NCBI GenBank assembly: GCA_963621965.1
Contig: CAVFGN010000025.1
Span: 1 to 29,158 of the forward strand
Direction of reading: 5' to 3'
Length of the DNA: 29,158 nucleotides
Origin: JAEELC01 sp963621965
Lineage (GTDB): Bacteria > Bacillota_I > Bacilli_A > Acholeplasmatales > Anaeroplasmataceae
The notes below the pieces were generated by a model. It was given only the letters and a program-made list of their open reading frames with translations. It was not told the origin of the DNA and did no database searches. Position 1 is the first letter of the stretch. Every line of letters starts with the position of its first letter. Below are positions 21,870 through 29,158 of the stretch, piece by piece. The position numbers and the translations under genes are program-made.

Positions 21870-22616
21870 TTAACGACATATTTTGATAATATTATGCGAC
21901 ATAAAATCATCAATATAGTTTATAGTAAGATTCCATTGTGTCTCGCTTGATATTGAACTTTCAAGGTCCCCCTTTTGTTCTCCGTAAGACCCAAAGCCCG
22001 CATGGTTTCCTCCCATAATTTCAAATTCATAAACTTTAGTTTTAATATTATGATAATTTGATTCGTATTTTTCTTTATTTAAGACGCCGTCATTAGATCC
22101 ATAAATAGATAAAATATAACTATTTTCAAATCCTGTTAAATCACGAGTTGAATATGATGCAAGTAATACAAGTCCATTAAGAACATCATTATGTTTGTAG
22201 TAACATTCACTTGCCATAGCACCACCAAGTGAGTGTCCTCCTATGAACCACTCAATCTCGTCATCATTTTTAGCAATATCATAAGCTTTATTTATTCCAA
22301 AAAAAGATAGATTAAAAGGCATATCTACTAAAACTGTTGTATAGCCAAGTTCTGACAAACCATAGCTTATTGGCGCATACGCTTCTTTTTCTACAAGAGC
22401 TCCTGTATAAAATATTAAACCTTTATGCTTATCATCTTTTTTTGGTTTAAAATATATGTTATTCTCTTTTGTCACTACTTCAACACTGTCAGTTGAAGTT
22501 AAATACTTATCAACCCCAACTGCTTTATATCCTTGACTTAAAAAAATAATAAAAGCAATAAGAAAAATATCAATTATTGTTAAAATACAAATTATAACTT
22601 TTCTGAATATTTTCAT
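21870..22616 (-). CDS. Membrane-anchored alpha/beta hydrolase
   Basis: A 248-residue hydrolase with one N-terminal membrane anchor (about 7-27) and the catalytic domain probably outside the cell. The nucleophile elbow is GHSLGG (127-132, Ser129); Asp176 in YGSNDGV and His205 in GGNHAGFG complete a plausible triad. The oxyanion region is IFYTGALVEKEAY (68-80). This pattern fits the Abhydrolase_5 (dienelactone-hydrolase-like) group found in Bacillota; the substrate is unknown. It is the last gene of a three-gene operon, five bases after the unknown gene, and followed by a terminator. Confidence 0.85.
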   Translation of the reverse strand: MKIFRKVIICILTIIDIFLIAFIIFLSQGYKAVGVDKYLTSTDSVEVVTKENNIYFKPKKDDKHKGLIFYTGALVEKEAYAPISYGLSELGYTTVLVDMPFNLSFFGINKAYDIAKNDDEIEWFIGGHSLGGAMASECYYKHNDVLNGLVLLASYSTRDLTGFENSYILSIYGSNDGVLNKEKYESNYHNIKTKVYEFEIMGGNHAGFGSYGEQKGDLESSISSETQWNLTINYIDDFMSHNIIKICR

Positions 22617-22621
22617 ATATC

Positions 22622-23083
22622 TTACTCACTTTCAATATATCTTTTAGCTAAGCGAAAACCAGAATTATAACTATTTTTGAAGTATTCGTCAGCCTCCATA
22701 TTATTATTTAATAAATAAAATCCGTAAATAAATTCAAATTCACCCGCATATTCAGGATCTAACCTTTTATCAAAAAGTTCTTTAATTCGATCTAAATCGT
22801 TTTCCTTAACCTCGATAAACTTAATATCTAAATGACAATGTTCATCAATTTCGCTATCTAAAGACCTAGCTTTAAGTTTAAAATTAATTGGATGATCAAT
22901 ATCAAAATCTTGATCTAAGAACGTAACACAAGCTTTATTTATTTTGATTTCTTTTAAACTATTTAGCGGGTGTTCGTAGGAAGACACATCATATGTATTT
23001 TCATTACTTAATAGAAAATAAGCGACGCTACTTCTTCTAATTCCTAAGCACTCTGAGATTGCTTTAAATCTAATAAATTTCAT
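22622..23083 (-). CDS. Unknown protein between a nucleotidase-kinase fusion and a hydrolase
   Basis: An unrecognised 153-residue, acidic, soluble-looking protein without membrane segments. It alternates short strands and helices; the C-terminal third (FEFIYGFYLLNNNMEADEYFKNSYNSGFRLAKRY) resembles a single helical repeat of the kind found in Sel1/TPR proteins, but this is a weak impression. It begins one base after the stop of the fusion gene and the hydrolase follows five bases downstream, so the three are one transcript. No function is proposed. Confidence 0.75.
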   Translation of the reverse strand: MKFIRFKAISECLGIRRSSVAYFLLSNENTYDVSSYEHPLNSLKEIKINKACVTFLDQDFDIDHPINFKLKARSLDSEIDEHCHLDIKFIEVKENDLDRIKELFDKRLDPEYAGEFEFIYGFYLLNNNMEADEYFKNSYNSGFRLAKRYIESE

Positions 23084-23084
23084 T

Positions 23085-24197
23085 TTATTTCAATTCCAAC
23101 ATTTCTATAATTTTATCACAGGCCTCAGTGTAATCACCTTCATCACGAACAATGTAATCACAAATTTCAGCATTTTCTTTTTCACAGTCAATCGCTATAA
23201 TTCTATTTGCTTTATCTGCATTTGTTGTATTTTTAGCCAATATTGTTTCGATTAACACTTTTCTATCACGCTTAATATATACAGTAATTACATTTCCATA
23301 AATAGTTTTTATACTCATTGCACCGCATATATCCATAGTGCATAATACATTCTTACCACTATTTAAAATCTTATCAATATCGCTTTTTATACTACCAAAT
23401 GCATGGCCTGCGTACATCGTTGACTCTATAAAGTCACCATTTGATAGTTTTTCGTTAAACTCTTCATTACTTAAATATTTGTACCAAGAATTTACTTTTA
23501 ATGCAGATTTATCTTCAGTTGTATAACTAACTAACTTTTCAAATGTTTTAAGTTTCTTGCATAATTCACTTGCAATCTTAGTCTTACCACTACCACTAGG
23601 ACCTACAAGAATTAAGATACCTGGAGTTTTAAATTCAGGTTCAAATACTGAATATGATTTTGCAATAACTTCAACAAGTTTTAAAAATTGATCATAGTTG
23701 TTAACCGCTAGCATTCCTGTTGCACTTTGATTCCATGGTCTACGCATCAAGACAGGATAACTTGCATTTGATTTAAAGATATTATGCATACCATCATCAA
23801 ACAAAATATCAGTTTTGATCTTATCTTTTCTTGAACCCATGTAGATGTTTGATGCCGGTATTTCTGGGAATTCCTCCATTAATCTTTTTGCTCTAATCCC
23901 CATAAACTCAGGTGGAATTGAAGTTGAAATAAATACTTCAGTCATCTTTGATAGTTTTCTAACAAACTCTTTAGCGCCCTTTATCACAGGTTGTGTTTCA
24001 TAAAATTTTGGATCATTAAAATATTTAAAAATAATATCAGCTCTTGTGCCAAGTTTTCCCCAGCGGTCTACTTCTTGAATCGATATAGGTGGATCAAACT
24101 TATATTCTTCGTTTGCTAGTTTAATTGCATAAGGAATACATTCCATAAGTAAGTCATCTACATCAAGAGCCGTTGATAATCTAAATTTTTGACTCAT
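23085..24197 (-). CDS. Fusion of HAD 5'-nucleotidase-like and guanylate-kinase-like domains
   Basis: A 370-residue two-domain protein. Residues 1 to about 185 resemble the NT5C-type 5'(3')-deoxyribonucleotidase branch of the HAD superfamily: motif I ALDVDDLL (Asp12 nucleophile, Asp14), STS (91-93) as motif II, a Lys in the following region, and acidic motif IV LFDDG (132-136). Residues about 192-370 resemble guanylate kinase: P-loop GPSGSGKT (199-206), SYTTE where GMP kinases have SxTTR, YLSNEEFNEKLSNGDFIES, and a C-terminal RIIAIDCEKENAEICDYIV helix-strand. The arginines that bind GMP phosphate are not conserved, so the phosphoryl acceptor may differ. It leads a three-gene operon and has AAAGGAGAT upstream. 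Confidence 0.8.
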   Translation of the reverse strand: MSQKFRLSTALDVDDLLMECIPYAIKLANEEYKFDPPISIQEVDRWGKLGTRADIIFKYFNDPKFYETQPVIKGAKEFVRKLSKMTEVFISTSIPPEFMGIRAKRLMEEFPEIPASNIYMGSRKDKIKTDILFDDGMHNIFKSNASYPVLMRRPWNQSATGMLAVNNYDQFLKLVEVIAKSYSVFEPEFKTPGILILVGPSGSGKTKIASELCKKLKTFEKLVSYTTEDKSALKVNSWYKYLSNEEFNEKLSNGDFIESTMYAGHAFGSIKSDIDKILNSGKNVLCTMDICGAMSIKTIYGNVITVYIKRDRKVLIETILAKNTTNADKANRIIAIDCEKENAEICDYIVRDEGDYTEACDKIIEMLELK

Positions 24198-24301
24198 AAA
24201 TATCTCCTTTCTTTTTATATTTTATATATTTTATCATAAAGTTAAAATCTATACTAATAATAATTTTGATTATTTACATTGTTTAAAAAATGATTAAGAT
24301 A

Positions 24302-24323
24302 TGAAAAAAGCCCCAAAGGGGCT
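24302..24323 (-). terminator. Terminator after the deaminase gene
   Basis: A 6-bp GC-rich stem (AGCCCC / GGGGCT, arms 24309-24314 and 24318-24323) with a three-base loop followed by T on the minus strand, four bases after the stop. Confidence 0.85.
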
Positions 24324-24327
24324 ATAA

Positions 24328-24783
24328 CTAATAATTTGTTTTTTTGCTTAACTTCATATACTCTTCATATAAGTCAAGACAAGCATCTCTGTCAACTTCT
24401 TCTTCGAAATTTCTCTTTTCTTCTTCAGTTCTATTATAAAATATTTCATCTCTAAAGCCTATTTTATCAGTATCATTAACATTACATCCATAATAGAATT
24501 TTTTCATATTAGACCAAAGGATTGCGCCCATACACATAGGACAAGGATATCCTGTTGTGTATATTTCACAACCTGATAAATCAAATGTTTTTAAATTCTT
24601 AGAAGCATCTCTAATAGCTTCCATTTCTCCATGGCATGTACAATCGTTATTTAAAACAACTCTGTTGTGTCCCTTACCTACAACAACGCCATCTTTAACA
24701 ATAACTGCACCAAAAGGACCACCTTCATTATTCATAATTCCTTTTTTAGCTTCTTCAATAGCTAAAAACATGTACTTATTCAT
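24328..24783 (-). CDS. Guanine-deaminase-like zinc nucleobase deaminase
   Basis: A 151-residue member of the cytidine/deoxycytidylate deaminase superfamily, most like B. subtilis GuaD, which turns guanine into xanthine. Visible are GGPFGAVIVKDG (21-32), the zinc and proton-shuttle site CHGEMEAI (His51, Glu53; HGE in place of the usual HAE), and PCPMCMGAI with zinc ligands Cys81 and Cys84. The C-terminal GFRDEIFYN matches the GuaD-type tail better than tRNA adenosine deaminase. The start is one base after the EAL gene stop. Cytosine or other nucleobase specificity is an alternative. Confidence 0.83.
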   Translation of the reverse strand: MNKYMFLAIEEAKKGIMNNEGGPFGAVIVKDGVVVGKGHNRVVLNNDCTCHGEMEAIRDASKNLKTFDLSGCEIYTTGYPCPMCMGAILWSNMKKFYYGCNVNDTDKIGFRDEIFYNRTEEEKRNFEEEVDRDACLDLYEEYMKLSKKTNY

Positions 24784-24784
24784 A

Positions 24785-27218
24785 TTATACCTCCAATGTT
24801 TTTAATATATTTTTTATACTTACATCACTATTTTGATTACATATAAAATATTCTATACAGTTAAATATAGTAACATTTATTCCAGAAACTGATTTTATGT
24901 CAAATATTGAATGAGTTAATTCGTCTTTGAATTTTTTTGTATTTGAATCATCACTATAGTTTTTAATTAAATAAAATAAACCGTATCCAACATGCGCAAT
25001 ACATACATTTTTACCATATTTTTTAACTAAAATATTAGAAACTTCGTTTTCAACTTTTTTAATAAATTCAATACCTAAAGTCTTCTTTACTTCATCTAAT
25101 TTAGATAACTCAATTTTATAGGTTACAAAATATTCATTATGATACTTATATTGATCATAATATTTTAGATATGCATCAACAAACTCATGATAGTTTAGTA
25201 GCGTTTTATTACTAATTAATTCCTCTACATTTGAAGTGATAACTTCTGCAAATAATCCTTTAATTGTCTTATTTTCACAAATAGGGAAAATATTTAGTGT
25301 TACATCTGTTAACTTTCCGCATTTTATAAAGTTTACAGCTTCATTCTTTACTTCAATCTTATCTTTCATTACCATTGTTTCTAAATTATTTAATTTATTA
25401 TTAGAAACGCTTATTCCTAGTTCTGTGTCCGTATATCCTATAATATTTGAGACATGGTTTTCATCTATTAAATCTAGGAATTTGTCTGATCCACCTAAAA
25501 ATCTATGATTCAAATCTTTAAAGAAGTAAATACTTGATGAATTTTTAATAATTGAAATAAACATGTCATAACTTGTTATTTCATTCTTCTCGACACTTAC
25601 AATGTCTTCGCGAGCACGAAAAATTTTCGCTAAATCGCTATACATCTTTTCTTCATCATTAGTAAGGTTTCTAGTTATAAGTAAATATTTGTTTTCTGTT
25701 TTAGAAATTAAAACAATAATAACATTAATTCTTACTATTTCTTTATTAGTATTATAAAGTCTAATTGTTTGACTTAAATAAGGACTTTTATTTTTATTAA
25801 ATAATTCCTTTAATCGTTCTTGATTAAATAATGATTCATACTTTTTTAAATCATTTATGTAAATATGTTTTTTTATTGATTCTAATGCACTTGACAAAGA
25901 TGTGAAATTATTAAGAACATAAGCCTCATTATCAAGTACTATATCAAATGAATCATTATTAAAATCTAGATAAACAAAAGATGTAAAAATCTCTAGTATT
26001 TCATGAAGACAACTATCTAATTTTGTAACTTTATCGATATCCTTAAAATCTAAGGAATCAATATTTAATAAATATAACGAGTTCTTGTCATAGTTAGATA
26101 AGATAGAAAAACTTATTTTAAATAAATGTCCGTTAATTATATGTATGAAATTAGATTTAGAATTTAAATTTTTAATCTTTTGTATTAAAGTTAGATCAAA
26201 AGAATTTATTTTATTTTCGAATGCCTTTTCATCTTTTATTCCAGCAATAGATAAGTTTTGCTTACACCTATCATTTAAATAAAATATTTTACAATTATTA
26301 TTAGATAAATTCATCAAACAAATTGGTAATTCGGTTTGAAAATCAATTTGTGAAAGCGGGATAAAATAATCTCTAAAAATAGGTTTTTCTATTTCAAATT
26401 GTTTTTCTTTAATAGTATCTAACATAAGATGAAAAGGTACGGGTTTAGATAAAAAATATCCTTGTACTTTCTCACAACCAATACTTCTTAAGAAAGTAAA
26501 TTGTTCTTCTGTTTCAACGCCCTCACAGAGAGTTTGAATACCTAGTTCTTTAGCCATAGATATTACGTTCTTGATAATGATTTTAGACTTGTCATTAAAG
26601 TTTTTTAGAAAGACTAAATCAAGTTTAATTTCATCAAAGTCAAAATCTTTTAACATATTTAAACTTGAATAAGCACTTCCAAAATCATCCATCCAAATGT
26701 CAAAGCCTTCCGACTTGAATTTAGACATGATATTTTTAATCTCACCAGGGCATGACATAACAATTGTTTCTGTTATCTCAATTTTTATAAGTCTATGAGG
26801 GATATCGTATTTATTTGTTAAATCAAGAACCATTTGAAAAGGATCCATTAAGATAAAGTCAAGACGAGATAAATTAAAGGAAATGGGTACGTATTCTAAA
26901 TTATTATCTAGTTTATATCTTAAATCTTTACAAATAAGTTCAAATATATATGCATCTAGTTTGTCAATTTGCCTAGTTTCTTCAAGCGCACCTATAAAGT
27001 TTATTGGCGAAATCAAACCAAATTCTTTTGTCTCCCAACGAGAAAGAGCTTCTGCTGAACAAAGAGTATTATTGATAGTGCGCACTACTGGTTGATAATA
27101 AACAATAATTTCATTTTCTAAAATTGCTTCATCTAAATTTGATGTAACATATTCATATATTTTTTTTATCTATTTGCTTTTGAGTTTCATCAATAGAATT
27201 ACATATATTATTTTCCAT
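24785..27218 (-). CDS. EAL-domain c-di-GMP phosphodiesterase, frameshifted near its start
   Basis: Hydrolyses c-di-GMP if made. About 810 residues when read through one frameshift. The true start is the ATG at 27218 (AAGGAGG upstream); its frame ends at a TGA after 21 codons, at 8 consecutive A (27160-27167). Dropping one A joins it to the long frame and completes the EAL N-terminus (VYYQPVV). The EAL domain (about 30-275 of the joined protein) keeps EAL (56-58), Asn115, Glu147, Asp177-Asp178, Lys198, Glu232 and QGY, so it looks active. Middle parts (about 280-640) look like sensory PAS-type regions. The C-terminus looks like a GGDEF domain whose motif has become GYGLF (about 744), hence no cyclase activity. 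In its operon it precedes the deaminase. Confidence 0.82.
27160..27167 (-). repeat. A8 homopolymer at the EAL frameshift
   Basis: Eight A on the minus strand at codons 18-20 of the EAL gene. Seven A would give one uninterrupted reading frame; eight put a TGA three codons later. Confidence 0.9.
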
Positions 27219-27249
27219 ATTTGCCTCCTTCCCTAAATTTTATTTTTAA

Positions 27250-28371
27250 TTAATTGTTATTAATTAATTTATATAACGTTTGTGTTATGTTGTAGGTCTT
27301 TAGCGTATCACGCACTAAAGTTAATGCTTCTTCGTTCTTACGGTTTGTTTTGATTGCACGAATTAATATATTTTTTGGTGTTTGTTCAAAATCAACAAAC
27401 TCAAGCATTTGTACTGAGTATCCTTTATATTCAAGTAAATTACATCTAATTGAATCTGTTAGGATAGCAGAAAATCTATCTTTAACAAGACCGTATTTTG
27501 TGATTAATTTAAAACTATCTTTATTCAATTGATTATTTATTTCATGTTGGCAACATGGAACTGATAATATATATTTACAGTTTAAGTTAATTGCATGAAA
27601 TAGTGCAAAATCTGTTGCTGTATCACAAGCATGAAGGGTAATGATCATATCAATATTATTATTAGCTTTATAATTTTCTACATTACCTTCTAAGAAATTT
27701 AAATTAGTGTAATTGTATTTATCTCTAATTTGATTACATTTTTTAATTACATCACTCTTTAAGTCAAGACCTATCATATTTACTTTTATCTTTTTAATAT
27801 AAGTTAAATAGTAATATACAATAAACGTTAAATAGCTCTTACCACAGCCAAAATCTATAATATTAAGTTCATCTTTTTTTTCATTTTTAAGTGTATCTTC
27901 AATTATTGATAAAAATCTATTTATTTGTTTATATTTATCTGTGTACGCTTTTACAACCTTACCTTCATCATTCATTACACCTAAATCAATAAGTGGTGGA
28001 ACAATTGTACCTTCTTCGATTAAATATTCTTTTTTTCTATTATTTTCAAGTACTACAAAATTCATATTATTCTGTCTTTTGTTAGTAAGTATCTTACCCT
28101 TTTTTGACTCTTTGAAAGAATAAATTGTAGTTTTTGTCTCAATTTCTACCTGCAAGAAATAATCTTTAAAATTCATTTCAATAAAGCAAGATAAAGATTC
28201 AAATTCTACATTATAATGAAAAGCTTGTTTATCAGTATTAAACTCAAATTGAATTAATTCTTTATCTTTTATTATAATTCTTTTTCCTTTTCCTTTTATA
28301 TATTTACTTTCTTTACGAGGAAGAGAGAATACAACTTTATAAATATCATTTACATTAACATTTTCTATCAT
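27250..28371 (-). CDS. SAM-dependent methyltransferase (Methyltransf_32-like)
   Basis: A 373-residue class I methyltransferase. The SAM-binding motif I is IIDFGCGKSYLTF (171-183), the acidic residue of motif II lies in MIGLDLKSDV (199-208), and motif IV is LHACDTATD (246-254) followed by SVPCCQHE (270-277), typical of the Methyltransf_32 group also present in METTL25-type proteins. The first 165 residues form a strand-rich extra domain that may bind the substrate, possibly RNA, but the target is unknown. It begins seven bases after the HAD gene stop with AGGTGTG as ribosome binding site, and the EAL gene follows after 31 bases. Confidence 0.83.
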   Translation of the reverse strand: MIENVNVNDIYKVVFSLPRKESKYIKGKGKRIIIKDKELIQFEFNTDKQAFHYNVEFESLSCFIEMNFKDYFLQVEIETKTTIYSFKESKKGKILTNKRQNNMNFVVLENNRKKEYLIEEGTIVPPLIDLGVMNDEGKVVKAYTDKYKQINRFLSIIEDTLKNEKKDELNIIDFGCGKSYLTFIVYYYLTYIKKIKVNMIGLDLKSDVIKKCNQIRDKYNYTNLNFLEGNVENYKANNNIDMIITLHACDTATDFALFHAINLNCKYILSVPCCQHEINNQLNKDSFKLITKYGLVKDRFSAILTDSIRCNLLEYKGYSVQMLEFVDFEQTPKNILIRAIKTNRKNEEALTLVRDTLKTYNITQTLYKLINNN

Positions 28372-28378
28372 AACACAC

Positions 28379-29059
28379 CTATAATATTTCTTTTAATTCG
28401 CTTAAATTTCTACATTTATATGTAGCTTTTGTTCCCAAGACACCAATTAATACAGATTTAATACCAAAATCTAGTGCACACTTTATATCAGCTTCTTCCC
28501 TGTCTCCAATAAGTATAAATTCTTCTTTCTTTAAATCTTTTTTATTTTCAAGTTCACTAATTTTTTTAAGTGCATACTCTAGTACTCTAGTATCAGGTTT
28601 ATTATATCCTATTTCACTTGAGATAAATATATAATCAAAATAAGAAATTATATTACTTTTAGTTAAACGCTTAAGTTGGACTTCTTTTTGGCCATTGGAA
28701 ACAATATATAACTTGTAATTTTTACTTTTTAAATAATCTAAAATCTCTAATGTATCATTATATAAAATAGCACTTTCTGACAAATTCTTAACATATATAC
28801 TATTGATATAAATTGGCTCAAAATCTATGTTAAATTCACTTAATAATAATTCAAATCGTTTTTTATGAAACTCGCTTCTACTAACTTTCCCGCTAGCATA
28901 CTCGTTAAAACACATCTCATTAATCTTTTTAAATTCTTGATAAATTTCTTGATTACACGTTTTGTTAACATTTGAAAAAGACAAGTATAGAGCTTCCTTC
29001 TCAGAAGATGAAAAATCAAGTAATGTTTCATCTAAGTCAAATAAAATATATTTAATCAT
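28379..29059 (-). CDS. HAD-family phosphatase, YjjG/YfnB-like nucleotidase
   Basis: A 226-residue HAD hydrolase of subfamily IA. Motif I is FDLDETLLDF (Asp8, Asp10), motif II VSNG (120-123), motif III Lys154 in GYNKPDTRV, and motif IV GDREEADI (185-192). The helical cap between motifs I and II and the GYNKPD motif fit the YjjG/YfnB group, which dephosphorylates pyrimidine nucleoside monophosphates. The ATG at 29059 is chosen over one at 29086 because AAAGGA lies just upstream and it gives the standard start MIKYILFD. It is the first gene of the operon HAD, methyltransferase, EAL, deaminase. Confidence 0.87.
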   Translation of the reverse strand: MIKYILFDLDETLLDFSSSEKEALYLSFSNVNKTCNQEIYQEFKKINEMCFNEYASGKVSRSEFHKKRFELLLSEFNIDFEPIYINSIYVKNLSESAILYNDTLEILDYLKSKNYKLYIVSNGQKEVQLKRLTKSNIISYFDYIFISSEIGYNKPDTRVLEYALKKISELENKKDLKKEEFILIGDREEADIKCALDFGIKSVLIGVLGTKATYKCRNLSELKEIL

Positions 29060-29084
29060 AACAATCCTTTTAAACTTTGACTTC

Positions 29085-29090
29085 ATTATA
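29085..29090 (-). promoter_or_regulatory. Possible -10 box of the HAD-methyltransferase-EAL-deaminase operon
   Basis: A perfect TATAAT on the minus strand lies 25 bases before the HAD start codon. No good -35 box is found at 16-18 bases (the region is A-rich), so the promoter is weak or depends on an activator. Confidence 0.35.
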
Positions 29091-29158
29091 CTATAAATTT
29101 ATAATATTTTTTTTATTTTTTTGTCTTTTTATACCGATTTTTCTCAATTGAACAAAGT

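Noticed and set aside
27155..27218. A separate 21-codon gene starting at 27218
   Set aside because: It has a fine ribosome binding site, but its frame joins the EAL domain perfectly if one A is removed, so it is the true N-terminus of that gene.
468..29059. UGA reassigned to tryptophan (Mollicutes code)
   Set aside because: Conserved tryptophans are encoded by TGG and no gene needs an in-frame TGA to stay open, so only TGA avoidance is supported.

Overview
The window is AT-rich bacterial DNA from a low-GC Bacillota of the Bacilli side, allied to Erysipelotrichales or the Mollicutes. The evidence is an L27 with the cleavable N-terminal extension next to its Prp protease, a T-box leader, TTGACA/TATAAT promoters, AAGGAGG-type ribosome binding sites, and a PotA carrying a long insertion of the kind I recall from mycoplasma homologues. 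It reads like a chromosome: housekeeping genes dominate, and I see no transposase, phage gene, CRISPR array or defence island. All 29 coding regions whose stop lies in the window end in TAA (23) or TAG (6), none in TGA. Every protein gene is on the minus strand; the only plus-strand genes are four tRNAs.

Reading from the left. 1-4800: a uronate catabolic operon transcribed leftwards from a near-consensus promoter at 4771-4800 (kdgA, a kdgK paralogue, yhcH-like, kdgK, kduI, kduD cut by the window edge). It takes unsaturated uronates through KduI and KduD to KDG, KDPG, pyruvate and glyceraldehyde-3-phosphate. 4932-6210: an iron-type alcohol dehydrogenase with its own terminator and a promoter that looks MerR-regulated. 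6211-6782 holds no convincing gene. 6827-7372: a small membrane protein with a long, structured 5' leader. 7397-9837: obgE, rpmA, prp and rplU, with a leader and promoter in front of rplU. 9816-11384: two membrane-protein genes. 11378-12582: trxA-trxB, where the TrxB lacks normal NADPH-binding motifs. 12670-13070: four identical tandem tRNA-Gly(GCC) genes. 13090-16514: a T-box-controlled operon of a GNAT acetyltransferase and valS. 16504-21780: a polyamine ABC importer potABCD plus an unknown fifth gene, tightly overlapped. 21822-24197: an operon of a nucleotidase/guanylate-kinase-like fusion, an unknown protein and a membrane-anchored alpha/beta hydrolase. 24302-29090: HAD phosphatase, methyltransferase, EAL-domain c-di-GMP phosphodiesterase (frameshifted in a run of eight A) and a guanine-deaminase-like enzyme.

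The strongest points for a second look are the frameshift in the A8 tract of the EAL gene, the HAD nucleotidase/guanylate-kinase fusion, the MerR-type promoter of the dehydrogenase, the NADPH-motif-less thioredoxin reductase, the structured leader of the small membrane protein, and two places where a terminator hairpin also contains the -35 box of the next promoter. I did not find a clearly new multi-gene system; the best candidate for undescribed biology is the fusion-protein operon at 21870-24197.
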